Notes: generated by a model not told the origin, from the letters alone. DNA of 64,000 nucleotides from JAJTFA01 sp051715425 (GCA_051715425.1 JBPXJS010000008.1:611285-675284), one strand, 5' to 3'. Shown: positions 17,991 to 27,640, counted from the stretch's first letter. A program made the numbers and translations.

Positions 17991-19565
17991 TTATTTAATG
18001 TCAATAACGAGTGCACTTGGAAGTGGTCTCATTCCACCTGGTCCCTGTACTTTCATGTTGGCGAGGATAATCCTGTCACCAGGCTGTATCCTGCTTAATA
18101 CCGCCTTCATTTCAGGAGTTAAAGCCTGACCATTACCAGTCATTCCTTTGAATGAACCTACTTTAGGGAAATAACCTAACTGATAAGATACCGGAGTGTA
18201 CTTGATACCTTCGTATGCAAAGTTTTCCAAAACAGCCAATACAAACTGGGATGATTTTACTACACCAGGAGCCTGACCACCAGAAGCCTTGATAGAACCT
18301 AATTGAGGAATTGGATCAGGTACTGCTCTTACGCGGTATTTTTGTTCGCCCATTTTCTTAACCGAATTGGTGCTTTTATCTTTTACAGAAGCTGAAATAA
18401 CAATCTCTCTGGCAGTTCCGGTAACTTTAAGTAAATATGTTCCTTTTACTTTATCAGGAGTTAGGGAACCACCAGCACTGGAGGTTACCTGAATATCTGT
18501 TGCAGAGTATCCTGGCACAGAAACCGAGATAGGATTATCCAAGCCGATATAAACCACATTCATTTTTGTTGCTGAAATTACCGCCAACGGTTTCAACACG
18601 AAATATGAAGCTTCAAACGGATAAGACTCTTCTTTACCGGTTGAACGTTTTGTTTTAATAATCCCTTGAAATTTCTTCTCACCTTCACCGCTCGCTGTAA
18701 CTTCGTATTTACCTACACCATCTTTAACATTGGTAATAGGTGTGCTTCCCACAGTGATATTAGCTTCCTGACGTGTTGAGGCAGCTAGGAAGATATCTGC
18801 TGAATATTTTCCACCTTCTGTGATATAAGTACCATTATTAGGAATAACCTTAGCGGTAAAGTTTTCTACCACCACGATATCTGAAGTAAGCATATCCTTT
18901 AAGATATCAAGCAACTGTGATTCTGTATTTCTGGTGTCATTCTGTATTTTTGATAACAAAGTTACCACAGCAGCAGCAGGGGTATGTTCAAACATTACCG
19001 ATTCCCACTTTTTCACTTCACCTTCTTCTTTAAAATCATCAGTAATCAAATCTGATTTTATTGACGATTGTTTTTCTTTTGGAGCAAGGGCAATCAAATC
19101 AGTACGGGCTTTATTGATCTTAGCACGAAGTTCTTCCCCCTTTTTGTTATTAATCATCAGGTTAGCGTGCTTTTCAGTATCATCCGCCTTAGTAATCTCT
19201 TCATCCTCAGTTTTTCCATCTCCGTTACTGTCTTCTTTTCTTCCTTCTGCACCAGCTACAATCTGAGTTTTTAATTCATCAATGTACTTTATAAGATCTC
19301 CCGAAACCTGACGTGCTTTTTTAGCCCTGTCAAAAACGATATTTCCTGTTGAATCTTCGGGAAAATCCTTGTGATACTTTTCGATACCTTTCATCACATT
19401 GGAATTTTTTGTATCAAGGTTCACTGTAGACTTCTCCAAACTTACTTCCACCAGGTGGAAGGCTTTTAATATCTCTGCAGATACGTTTAGCGCCAAAAGA
19501 GCCGTTAACACGAGATACATCATGTTAATCATCTTCTGACGTGGTGATAAATTACCTCCTGCCAT
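17991..19565 (-). CDS. gldM: T9SS inner-membrane motor/stalk protein GldM/PorM
   Basis: A 524-residue GldM. A short cytoplasmic tail with Arg9 (NLSPRQKM) leads into one membrane helix (about 13-30), then the elongated periplasmic domains that dimerise and reach the GldK/N ring. With GldL it forms the proton-driven motor for secretion and gliding. An acidic insertion in the first periplasmic domain (111-130) contains a canonical EF-hand-type loop, DSNGDGKTEDEE (112-123), discussed in the findings. It lies 43 bp after gldL and 4 bp before gldN. Confidence 0.97.
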   Translation of the reverse strand: MAGGNLSPRQKMINMMYLVLTALLALNVSAEILKAFHLVEVSLEKSTVNLDTKNSNVMKGIEKYHKDFPEDSTGNIVFDRAKKARQVSGDLIKYIDELKTQIVAGAEGRKEDSNGDGKTEDEEITKADDTEKHANLMINNKKGEELRAKINKARTDLIALAPKEKQSSIKSDLITDDFKEEGEVKKWESVMFEHTPAAAVVTLLSKIQNDTRNTESQLLDILKDMLTSDIVVVENFTAKVIPNNGTYITEGGKYSADIFLAASTRQEANITVGSTPITNVKDGVGKYEVTASGEGEKKFQGIIKTKRSTGKEESYPFEASYFVLKPLAVISATKMNVVYIGLDNPISVSVPGYSATDIQVTSSAGGSLTPDKVKGTYLLKVTGTAREIVISASVKDKSTNSVKKMGEQKYRVRAVPDPIPQLGSIKASGGQAPGVVKSSQFVLAVLENFAYEGIKYTPVSYQLGYFPKVGSFKGMTGNGQALTPEMKAVLSRIQPGDRIILANMKVQGPGGMRPLPSALVIDIK

Positions 19566-19608
19566 TTTCTTTTATACTTAAATTAAATTTACACTATAAA
19601 ACCAATAA

Positions 19609-20412
19609 TTAACCTCTTGCGCCAACATTCATGGCAGCAAGCATATTGCCGTAAACATTGTTCAATGCACTCAGGTTACTTGATAGCTTACCTATTTCGT
19701 TCTTGAACTGCTCAGCCTGACCATGAGTCTCAGATAAGCTGTTTACAACTTTTGAAAGGTTACCAACGAATTCGTTGATTGATTTCAAGTGATTATTTGA
19801 TTCTGCTATTTCCAGTTCGTAAACTGAATTTAATTGTGTAAGGTTTTTAGTCATTTTTTCAATCTGACTGCCGTATTCTTTTGAACCTTCTGAAGCGGTT
19901 ACCAAACCTGACATTGCTTCAACTGCTCTTGAATAAGAATTGCTTAATCCTGCTACTGACTGAGATGCCTGATTTACATTTTTAGCATACTCATCGGTTG
20001 CCACTGCAGCAGAGGAAAGATCTTTTAGGTTACTTACATTATCACTTAAAGACTTAATGCCATTTCCGAGGCTTTGGATAAGATCCGGACCAACTTTGGC
20101 TTCTTCAAGCATTTTGTCTAATTGTTGAGATATTGTTCCTTTAGGTTTATCCTTTTTCTCTTTAGGATCCATTCCTGCCAATTCAGGATAAACTAAGGTC
20201 CAGTCGATTTCTTTGTGTAATGGTTCGAAAGCTGAAATAAAGAAAATCATCGCTTCTGTACCTAAACCCACGATAAGCATTGGGTTTGCACCTGGCCAGT
20301 GCATAATTTTAAATAATGCACCGATAATAACGATGGCTGCACCAAATCCATAAACTTTGGCCATGATTTTTTTGAAAGCCATACTTTCAAAGAAGCTGTT
20401 TGATCCTGACAT
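19609..20412 (-). CDS. gldL: T9SS inner-membrane motor protein GldL/PorL
   Basis: A 267-residue protein with two membrane helices (about 18-37 and 43-61) and a long coiled-coil cytoplasmic region. The glutamate in the second helix (Glu53 in GLGTEAMIFF) matches the Glu of F. johnsoniae GldL implicated in proton coupling. GldL pentamers surround a GldM dimer. The C-terminal region is rich in Ser/Asn heptads. Spacing in the operon is 53 bp from gldK and 43 bp to gldM. Confidence 0.97.
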   Translation of the reverse strand: MSGSNSFFESMAFKKIMAKVYGFGAAIVIIGALFKIMHWPGANPMLIVGLGTEAMIFFISAFEPLHKEIDWTLVYPELAGMDPKEKKDKPKGTISQQLDKMLEEAKVGPDLIQSLGNGIKSLSDNVSNLKDLSSAAVATDEYAKNVNQASQSVAGLSNSYSRAVEAMSGLVTASEGSKEYGSQIEKMTKNLTQLNSVYELEIAESNNHLKSINEFVGNLSKVVNSLSETHGQAEQFKNEIGKLSSNLSALNNVYGNMLAAMNVGARG

Positions 20413-20465
20413 AATTCTTAAAAATTAAATTGAGTTTGAGGTTTTAAATTGTTTGAGTTGAAAAA

Positions 20466-21758
20466 TTAGTTTTTATCCCTGTTGGAACGGCCTATATAAC
20501 TCATTACACAACGGAAACCGGTGTAAGAATTGGCACTATCCTGATATTCGTAGGTACGACTTCCGCAGTTGATATAGTGGGCAATATCCTTCCATGAACC
20601 ACCCCTGGTTACTTTACGTTTAAGGGTTTCTGGTTCATCAGATTTTGCATCATACTGGTAATCCGGATTTAAATCGTGACTAAATAAATTTGAAGACTCT
20701 GAATATGCTGAGATCGTCCACTCAGCAACGTTACCTGACATATCATACAGACCAAAATCATTAGGGAAATAAGAAGCAACACGGATTGGATACAATCCAC
20801 CATCCTGCATATAATCACCACGCATTGGTTTAAAGTTAGCCAAAGAACATCCTTTTGCATTTTTTACATAAGGACCACCCCATGGATACATATTCTGATC
20901 TCTACCACCCCTTGCTGCATATTCCCACTCGTATTCTGTTGGTAAACGGAAATCAGTTACAGCATACTCATCCATGTCAGAGTAGAAAGAATTAAGGTAA
21001 ATGGTTCTCCAGCGGCAAAACGCCTTAGCCTGATTCCAGTTAACCCCAACCACAGGATAATCATCATATTTTGGATGCCAGAAATAAACCTGGGTCATTG
21101 GATCGTTGTACGAATAAGTATAATCTCTCATGAAAACCAAGGTATCAGGATATATTTCCACTTCCTGCATTTTCTTGTATCTATCACGGGTTGTTTTGTA
21201 TCCTGGTTTTCTATGAAGTCTGGCGGCTGAGCGAAGGTCAATATCTTCGTACTTGTAAATCATTTTGCGAACATCCAATTGCTTAGTTCGGTAGTAAGTC
21301 TCCTGTTCATTAAACATCAACTCTCTCAATGACTCTTCAGCACTTTTAACATCTTCTTCATCAATCTTTGCATCCCAGTTAAGCCCTTGTCTGTTTCCTT
21401 CTTCGTCTTTAATTGTATATTTTTCCTCATTCACCTCAGCCAGCTTCTCCCGAACAATTGAATCCAATACAGTAACTACAAACTGACGGTATTCGTTGTT
21501 TGTAATTTCAGTTTCATCCATGTAAAAAGCCACGATAGAAACCTGTTTGTTAGGTGCAATCTGGGCCATAGGCACATCTTGCTCGTTGGCTCCGATATGA
21601 ATAGAACCGGTAGGAACATACACTGTACCATAAGGCTGCGGATGAAACCATGTAGGCCTTCCCTGAACCCCGGTAAGTTCACCCCTGTCGCTGCTGCTGC
21701 CACAACTGGCAAGAGCAAATGCCCCAAAGGCGTATAAAAACCATCGTAGATTTCTCAT
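20466..21758 (-). CDS. gldK: T9SS ring lipoprotein GldK/PorK
   Basis: A 430-residue lipoprotein (lipobox ALAS|C, Cys19) with a formylglycine-generating-enzyme-like (SUMF1) fold. Diagnostic segments are VPTGSIHIGANEQD, FRLPTEYEWEYAARGG, YDMSGNVAEW and RGGSWKD. GldK/PorK forms the outer-membrane-attached ring with GldN. The fold is structural here. A good promoter lies directly upstream (21789-21818), so gldK starts its own transcript even though porP precedes it. Confidence 0.97.
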   Translation of the reverse strand: MRNLRWFLYAFGAFALASCGSSSDRGELTGVQGRPTWFHPQPYGTVYVPTGSIHIGANEQDVPMAQIAPNKQVSIVAFYMDETEITNNEYRQFVVTVLDSIVREKLAEVNEEKYTIKDEEGNRQGLNWDAKIDEEDVKSAEESLRELMFNEQETYYRTKQLDVRKMIYKYEDIDLRSAARLHRKPGYKTTRDRYKKMQEVEIYPDTLVFMRDYTYSYNDPMTQVYFWHPKYDDYPVVGVNWNQAKAFCRWRTIYLNSFYSDMDEYAVTDFRLPTEYEWEYAARGGRDQNMYPWGGPYVKNAKGCSLANFKPMRGDYMQDGGLYPIRVASYFPNDFGLYDMSGNVAEWTISAYSESSNLFSHDLNPDYQYDAKSDEPETLKRKVTRGGSWKDIAHYINCGSRTYEYQDSANSYTGFRCVMSYIGRSNRDKN

Positions 21759-21788
21759 TTACTTACGATATACTTAGTTTAAGTAAGG

Positions 21789-21818
21789 CAAAATTATAAC
21801 TTTAAAAATATTTTCCAA
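21789..21818 (-). promoter_or_regulatory. gldKLMN operon promoter (-33/-7)
   Basis: On the minus strand a TTG (21816-21818) is followed after 19 bp by TAATTTTG (21789-21796), an exact match to TTG-N19-TAnnTTTG. The predicted transcription start is near 21784, giving a leader of about 25 nt before the gldK ATG. Confidence 0.72.
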
Positions 21819-21869
21819 GTTTTTGTTAAGATATTTAATATACAAACGGCTGTTTATACTAAATTATTG

Positions 21870-22841
21870 TTATAAGAACCGTGGAGTTAAACGTGGTATT
21901 GGTTGTTTCTCAGGCTTATCCTTGAATTTTGGCCAAAAACAATACTTAAACAATATCTCATGTGAACCTGAGCTGTAGTCCAAAATATCACTGGTTGTAA
22001 GGTCATAAGAATACCCCAACTGCATTTCAGGGGTGAACTTATACCCAAGTAACACCACAAAAGCATCCCCTGTGCGGTATGTTAAGCCACCTCTGATCTT
22101 ATTATTGTACATAGCCATCGCATTAAAATCAAAAGATGCATTGGCTCCATCATACTTAGTAAAGATATTAGGCTCTATTGCCAAAGCACTGCTAATTTCA
22201 TAAGAAGCTCCTGTCATAAAATAATAGTGCAATTTCATCGGATTATCAACAGTATTGGAAGCCCATGAATATTCTACATTTCCCTGATTCAGATGGGTAG
22301 CAGATAAACCTGTGTAAAATTTTTGAAACCTCCATAAGGTAGGCATGGTATAATAAACCCCAATATTAAAATCCGGGGAAAAACCAGCCACTGATTGTGA
22401 CGGAATTTTGGGATCATCCGGCATAAGTGGCTTTAATTTATCGCCTGCCAACGTTTTTTGCATAATACCCCCACCTACGCCAAACGAAAGCATACTTTGG
22501 TTTTGGAAAGTGGTACGAAATGAAAGAGACAATACCGGATTGATACTGGTTTCGAAACCCAACTGGTCTCGCATCACGTTTAACCCAATACCGAAACGGT
22601 TTCCAAGTGGTGAGTTAACACTGGCTAAAAAGGTTGTAGGAGATAATCCTGTATTATCACTGCCGAAACCAACCCACTGGGTACGGTACACCCCAAGGGC
22701 ACATATCTTCTCTTCTGTTCCTGCAAATGCCGGATTATAATTGAGCCTGTTTAAAAAAAACTGACTGTAGTGCGGATCCTGCTGTGCCCTAAGAATAAAA
22801 GCACAACACGTAAGTGACAAGCCAAGTAATATTTTCTTCAT
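21870..22841 (-). CDS. porP: T9SS outer-membrane protein, PorP/SprF family
   Basis: A 323-residue beta-barrel with a signal peptide (to about residue 19). The family signature QQDPHYSQFFLNRLNYNPAFAG comes directly after cleavage and is diagnostic of PorP/SprF. These proteins anchor the T9SS ring or assist particular cargo. Lying upstream of gldKLMN in the P. gingivalis porPKLMN order supports a core rather than cargo-specific role. It is separated from gldK by 111 bp containing the gldK promoter. Confidence 0.93.
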   Translation of the reverse strand: MKKILLGLSLTCCAFILRAQQDPHYSQFFLNRLNYNPAFAGTEEKICALGVYRTQWVGFGSDNTGLSPTTFLASVNSPLGNRFGIGLNVMRDQLGFETSINPVLSLSFRTTFQNQSMLSFGVGGGIMQKTLAGDKLKPLMPDDPKIPSQSVAGFSPDFNIGVYYTMPTLWRFQKFYTGLSATHLNQGNVEYSWASNTVDNPMKLHYYFMTGASYEISSALAIEPNIFTKYDGANASFDFNAMAMYNNKIRGGLTYRTGDAFVVLLGYKFTPEMQLGYSYDLTTSDILDYSSGSHEILFKYCFWPKFKDKPEKQPIPRLTPRFL

Positions 22842-22959
22842 CTTAATGATTTAGCAACAATTAATTTTAACAATAATACAAATAAATTGTATTAATGCAA
22901 GTAAACATTAATAAATGATTAACAGCGTAAAGTTAGCTAAAAAATGTGGAAAAGAAAAA

Positions 22960-23721
22960 CTATTTTTTTTCCTTGTTAAAGGCATCAATATACTTATCCA
23001 AAGCCATCACCATAGAAGGACTTAATGGATTTGGTGCAGCTATGTTTACCGTAAGGCTTGCTTCTTTTATAGCCTTGGACGTGGTGGCTCCAAAGGCCGC
23101 AATACGGGTTTGATTTTGTTTAAACTTTGGATAATTTTCAAACAGGGAGCGTATATCAGCCGGGGAAAAGAATACAATGATATCAAAGTTTACATCCTTC
23201 AGGTCTGACAAATCTGATGAAACAATGCGATAGAAGAATCCTTCTTTAAAACTGAATTTATTCTTCTTCATAAACTTCTCTATCTCCGGTTTGCGCCAAT
23301 CACTGCAAGGGAAGAGAAACTTTTCTGTCGGGTGATTTTTGATCACATTCAGTAATTCGGTTTCTGTAGCCTTTCCTGTAAACACCTTTCTTTTGCGCAC
23401 CTGAATATACTTTGCAAGGTAATTGGCAATACTGTCGTTTACACAGAAATATTTTGTTTCAGGTGGCATCTCAATTTTTTGCTCGGCACACATCCTGAAG
23501 AAATGATCTACCGAATTGCGCGAGTTTAAAATAATCGCAGTATGATCGGGTATATTTATCTTTTGAGACTTAAACTCTTTGTAAGGAACAGGACTCACTG
23601 CAATAAAAGGCCTGAAGTCCAATTTCAGGTTATACTTTTTCGCGAGATCAAAATAGGGAGACTTATCGCTTTCAGGTTTTGGCTGAGATATCAGAATACT
23701 TTTGATCTTGGTGTTTTTCAA
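22960..23721 (-). CDS. hemD: uroporphyrinogen-III synthase
   Basis: A 253-residue HemD-like protein that closes and inverts ring D of hydroxymethylbilane in tetrapyrrole synthesis. The N-terminal IKSILISQPKPESDKSPYF, the ILNSRNSVDHFF strand and AAFGATTSKA are the recognisable Bacteroidota HemD blocks. The start codon is TTG (23719-23721), which overlaps the TGA of the upstream gene as TTGA. No in-frame ATG occurs before about residue 78, so the TTG is needed. The gene should be translationally coupled to the DUF4271 gene. Confidence 0.88.
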   Translation of the reverse strand: MKNTKIKSILISQPKPESDKSPYFDLAKKYNLKLDFRPFIAVSPVPYKEFKSQKINIPDHTAIILNSRNSVDHFFRMCAEQKIEMPPETKYFCVNDSIANYLAKYIQVRKRKVFTGKATETELLNVIKNHPTEKFLFPCSDWRKPEIEKFMKKNKFSFKEGFFYRIVSSDLSDLKDVNFDIIVFFSPADIRSLFENYPKFKQNQTRIAAFGATTSKAIKEASLTVNIAAPNPLSPSMVMALDKYIDAFNKEKK

Positions 23722-24695
23722 AGCAGTGTGGTGTTTAAAAATTTAATAATGATGAACCAGGGTAAAATTTCCAGGGCGCAAAGATAAAGAATTAGATAGA
23801 TTCCAGGAAAACTGAAAAAACTGTTGCCTAACATGAAGATTCTTACTACTCTATAAATAACACTGATGAAAAACAAGGCCATAATTGATTGGGATATCAC
23901 CGTGCTCCAAAGGGGGTCAAAATTATATATCATAAAAATGGTAAGGGGGAAAATAACCAAAGCAATAAAATTGTTTACTGAAACCGTATTGGATACAAAC
24001 CCTATTGCCAGCTTTTTCATATTGAGCAATAATCCAAGAAAAGCATGCAAGATAAACTTAAACAGGTAGGTGGTAAACAAACATGCCACTACTGCCAGAA
24101 ACTGAATAAAGTAGTTTTCCAGCAGAAGGATTCGTTTTAGTTCCATCTGATAACTGATAAAAATGGCAGCAATAAAAATGTAAATGGCAAAAAGCTGAAA
24201 AAATATAAACCTGAAGGCCGATCGCTGATCATCCCATATTTTTTCACTTAGTTTAAGGTTAAATACTGAGTAGATAAAGGTTTTGAAATTGTTTGGATTA
24301 ATAATCCGGATTACCGCGATATAGATAAGAACAAACACGATTACCCAGAATTTCCACCCGTTATCTGCGGCACCTCTGTAACTTATTTCTTTGGCTGTTG
24401 GCAAATCCCTTCTGGCGGCCATTTTTTGCACATATCGGTTTTGAATACCAAGGTATGGTTTGAGAATAAGTTTAAGTATGGTATCGTTTGACAGGGAGTC
24501 GAGCAGGCTCATTTTCCTGATTCCCTTGTACGCATAAAACACACTATCGCTTGCAAGTGAATCAAGCACATATGAGGTATCCTGCACAAAAAGAAATGTA
24601 TCTCTTCCCTGACCGGAAATTTCCTGGTCATTTTGAGCCCACGCTCTTCCTGCAAGGTTCAACAGACAAATAACAACAATAACTAGGTTCTTCAA
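23718..24695 (-). CDS. DUF4271 integral membrane protein
   Basis: A 325-residue protein with a signal-like N-terminus, about 90 soluble residues and roughly six to seven membrane helices (from about 112 to the C-terminus). DUF4271 proteins sit next to hemD throughout Bacteroidota. Their function is not established. The start is TTG at 24693-24695, 1 bp after the Omp85 gene stop. The first in-frame ATG would remove the signal region, so TTG is the likely start. Two candidate roles are heme-pathway membrane partner or envelope factor. Confidence 0.85.
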   Translation of the reverse strand: MKNLVIVVICLLNLAGRAWAQNDQEISGQGRDTFLFVQDTSYVLDSLASDSVFYAYKGIRKMSLLDSLSNDTILKLILKPYLGIQNRYVQKMAARRDLPTAKEISYRGAADNGWKFWVIVFVLIYIAVIRIINPNNFKTFIYSVFNLKLSEKIWDDQRSAFRFIFFQLFAIYIFIAAIFISYQMELKRILLLENYFIQFLAVVACLFTTYLFKFILHAFLGLLLNMKKLAIGFVSNTVSVNNFIALVIFPLTIFMIYNFDPLWSTVISQSIMALFFISVIYRVVRIFMLGNSFFSFPGIYLILYLCALEILPWFIIIKFLNTTLL

Positions 24696-24696
24696 A

Positions 24697-26481
24697 TCAG
24701 AATATGGTTACAAATCCAAAGTGAATTTTTGCATTTTCAAATTGTACCGGATTATTAAACTGCTTACCCACTGCATAATAAAGCGAAAAAATACCTGCCC
24801 CTGTTTCGAAGTTAATACCAGCACCAAACCCATAAGGATTATCTGAAATCACGGGAACCCGTACTTTGTTTTCGTACCATGCCCCATTCCAGAAAATCAT
24901 CACATTTGAGTTTTGTTGCAACAGGTATCTTAATTCAGTATTTGCAACGAGATAACCGGAGGCAAATATAGATTGCTCATCAAATCCTTTTAAGGTTCTT
25001 ATTCCACCAATTCTGAACAACTCGTTGAAAAATAGATTTTCTGCTACATTGTACCCTCCTGTTAACTGGGTTCTGAAGGTAAAATTGCTGCCAAAAGGAA
25101 AGTAAACATCGGCATTGGTATAGAGCCGGTATTGCACCTGCTGCAGTTTAATGGTATCATAAAGGGAAACCATAGCCCCGTTTCCATCAGAAAATTTTAA
25201 ATCGTCAATGGTAGGATTACGTAAAATCTTTTTAATACCTACAGCAGCAGTTGCCTCTGCACTAAACCCGCTTCTGGGGTTAAGAAAATAGTCGTACCGG
25301 GTAACTTTAAAACCAAGTCCATACTGATCATTTCTTAAATCCGATGATTCAGGCAGGCGTCTGGTAAGCTTTATTTGTTGGGTATCCACCTCAATTAATA
25401 CGGTGGATTGGATGCTGTAAAAGACCTTGAAATAATCTGTACCAATAAACCTGTACTGGAGTCCAAGTTCATTCCGAACGTCAAGAAAGGTGGAATCCAG
25501 TTTGAGCAGATTCAATTCGTAATCGAGTGCCAGGCTGGTATTAAAAATATAAGGGTAAACCGTTTTCAGTTTCAGGTCTTGTGAGTTGGCCAGAAAACTC
25601 CTGTAATTCAGGTCAAAGCTTACCCCTCTCGAAAACAGGTTTTGCAGTTTTAAATTGGCTTCACCGGTAATGAGCAACTCATTATTTACCTGGCTATTGG
25701 GGGCAAACCCTATAATTCCGTCAATAGTACTTGCCCTCTTGTTATCCAGGTATAAAAAAGGCAATGCTTTACCCCCATAAAAATAAACAGAGGGCATTTT
25801 TACCGTTTTTAAAAATGGCAACTGGCTTAAGCGGCTGCCCGCATTTCTGATCAGGTTTTCATTATATGGCGCACCTTCTTTAATACCGAGGTATTTATTT
25901 AAAAACCGTTTGTTAATGGAGGCCCCGCCAAGTATGGCAATGGTATCAAAAACAATAAACCTGTTCTTATCCAGCGACAGTATGGCTGAAAGTCCCCCAT
26001 TGCCGGCTTCTACGCTGTCCAGACGGATCATCGCAAAGGGGTATCCGTTTGCCTCCAGGTAATTGAGCATTCGCTGAATCCTTTTTGTATATACCTGATG
26101 ATCCACGGGTTTTCCGTAAAAAGCGGATTCCCTAAATCCTGCTGCACTTAATAAATCTTCCCCTACATTCCCCCTGCCCAGTTTAATCCATTGAAATGCC
26201 GGACCGGGATTTAACTGAACAATAATAGTATCGCCACTTTGCCTTATGTCTGTTACGGATGCCTGTAAAAATGAAGCCTGATAACAACTGAGCAAGGCTG
26301 CTTTCATGTACTTCTGAAGAGAAACTGAATCTTCGTGGCTTGAAACCGGAGTGATGTTTTTTTCAAGGAGGCCTTTGTTTTCACCCGCAATTAAAATTTT
26401 GAGATACAATGGAGTTTGTGCATAAGCACCAGTGATGCTCACACATACCAATAAAACAAGTAATTTAAAATACTTTTGCAC
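24697..26481 (-). CDS. BamA/TamA-family (Omp85) outer-membrane protein
   Basis: A 594-residue protein with a signal peptide (to about residue 21, GAYA|Q). POTRA-like periplasmic segments (about 60-230, including LNYLEANGYPFAMIRLDSVE) lead to a C-terminal 16-strand-type barrel with the lid-lock motif IGGIRTLKGFDEQS (the RGF-like signature). It is smaller than true BamA and lacks five clear POTRA repeats, so a TamA-like or lineage-specific Omp85 is more likely. The start codon is GTG (26479-26481). It is the first gene of the DUF4271-hemD operon, divergent from hemW with 37 bp between. Confidence 0.88.
   Translation of the reverse strand: MQKYFKLLVLLVCVSITGAYAQTPLYLKILIAGENKGLLEKNITPVSSHEDSVSLQKYMKAALLSCYQASFLQASVTDIRQSGDTIIVQLNPGPAFQWIKLGRGNVGEDLLSAAGFRESAFYGKPVDHQVYTKRIQRMLNYLEANGYPFAMIRLDSVEAGNGGLSAILSLDKNRFIVFDTIAILGGASINKRFLNKYLGIKEGAPYNENLIRNAGSRLSQLPFLKTVKMPSVYFYGGKALPFLYLDNKRASTIDGIIGFAPNSQVNNELLITGEANLKLQNLFSRGVSFDLNYRSFLANSQDLKLKTVYPYIFNTSLALDYELNLLKLDSTFLDVRNELGLQYRFIGTDYFKVFYSIQSTVLIEVDTQQIKLTRRLPESSDLRNDQYGLGFKVTRYDYFLNPRSGFSAEATAAVGIKKILRNPTIDDLKFSDGNGAMVSLYDTIKLQQVQYRLYTNADVYFPFGSNFTFRTQLTGGYNVAENLFFNELFRIGGIRTLKGFDEQSIFASGYLVANTELRYLLQQNSNVMIFWNGAWYENKVRVPVISDNPYGFGAGINFETGAGIFSLYYAVGKQFNNPVQFENAKIHFGFVTIF
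26471..26478 (+). promoter_or_regulatory. -7 box for hemW, inside the 5' end of the Omp85 gene
   Basis: TACTTTTG is an exact TAnnTTTG match ending 40 bp before the hemW ATG. It overlaps the second to fourth codons of the divergent Omp85 gene, so transcription of the two is physically linked. Confidence 0.55.
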
Positions 26482-26518
26482 CCGTTCAAATTAACCGTTT
26501 TTAAACCAGATTATTGTA

Positions 26519-27640
26519 ATGGCCGGACTGTATATACATATCCCATTTTGCAGGAAGGCCTGTTATTACTGCAACTTTCACTTTAGCACCGATATAGGTT
26601 ACAAAAAACAAATGACGGAAATGCTGGTAAAGGAAATTGGCCAAAAAGCAGCCTATTTAAACCAGCAGCCCTTAAAAAGTATTTATCTTGGAGGTGGAAC
26701 CCCATCGCTCTTATCAGAAGATGAGTTAGACGCTATTTTTAATGAAATATATAAACATTTTAAGGTGGCCGTAAACGCAGAAATTACCATAGAAGCAAAC
26801 CCCGATGACCTGAATGAAGACCGCATCCTGTCCCTGCGTAAATCTCCTGTTAACAGACTGAGCATTGGGGTGCAATCTTTTTCAGATGAAGAGTTGAAGT
26901 GGATGAACCGTGCACATCTTGCGGGTCAATCTGAGCAAGCTGTAAAACTTTCGCAGGATAAAGGTTTTAACAATATCAGTATTGACCTTATTTATGGGAT
27001 ACCCGTTTCAACCCATGCCCGGTGGCAAAAAAACCTGGAGCAGGCACTGGCATTGCAGGTAGATCATATCTCTTCTTATTGCCTTACCGTTGAAGAAAAA
27101 ACAGTACTTGCCCATCAGATTAAATCGGGGAAATCACCTGAACCAGACGAATCATATGCGCATGAGCAGTTTACACAACTTACTCAAACGCTTGCAGCAA
27201 GCGGATATGAACAATATGAGATTTCGAATTTTGCCCGCAACAAACGTTATGCTGTTCACAACACCAGTTACTGGCAAAATGAACCTTATCTTGGAATTGG
27301 CCCTTCTGCTCATTCATTTAATATTTATTCCAGGAGCTGGAATATAAGCAATAACCAACAGTATATGAAGTGTATGGAAGAAGGCCTTCCTACCCAGGAA
27401 ACAGAAATCTTAACCATAGAAAACCGTTTTAATGAATACCTGATGACGGGACTGAGAACGATGTGGGGTTGCAGCAAAGAGGTATTGCTCTCAGATTTCG
27501 CCACTCAGTTTAAGCTAACGGAGAAGGAACTGGCAAAAAAAATAAACTCACATTTAATAGAGGAAACCGAAACACATTACAGGCTTACACCCGAAGCGCG
27601 TTTTTTCGCAGATGGTATTGCTTCCGATTTATTTGTTTAA
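26519..27640 (+). CDS. hemW: radical SAM heme chaperone HemW
   Basis: A 373-residue radical SAM protein. The [4Fe-4S] motif CX3CX2C is Cys11, Cys15 and Cys18 in PFCRKACYYCNF, and it is followed by the GGGTPS SAM-binding motif. HemW-type proteins bind heme and deliver it to client proteins. Older annotations call them oxygen-independent coproporphyrinogen oxidase, but the CX3CX2C motif without the longer HemN N-terminus favours HemW. It is divergent from the Omp85-DUF4271-hemD operon, a possible tetrapyrrole link. The 3' end overlaps engB by 4 bp tail-to-tail. Confidence 0.94.
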   Translation: MAGLYIHIPFCRKACYYCNFHFSTDIGYKKQMTEMLVKEIGQKAAYLNQQPLKSIYLGGGTPSLLSEDELDAIFNEIYKHFKVAVNAEITIEANPDDLNEDRILSLRKSPVNRLSIGVQSFSDEELKWMNRAHLAGQSEQAVKLSQDKGFNNISIDLIYGIPVSTHARWQKNLEQALALQVDHISSYCLTVEEKTVLAHQIKSGKSPEPDESYAHEQFTQLTQTLAASGYEQYEISNFARNKRYAVHNTSYWQNEPYLGIGPSAHSFNIYSRSWNISNNQQYMKCMEEGLPTQETEILTIENRFNEYLMTGLRTMWGCSKEVLLSDFATQFKLTEKELAKKINSHLIEETETHYRLTPEARFFADGIASDLFV

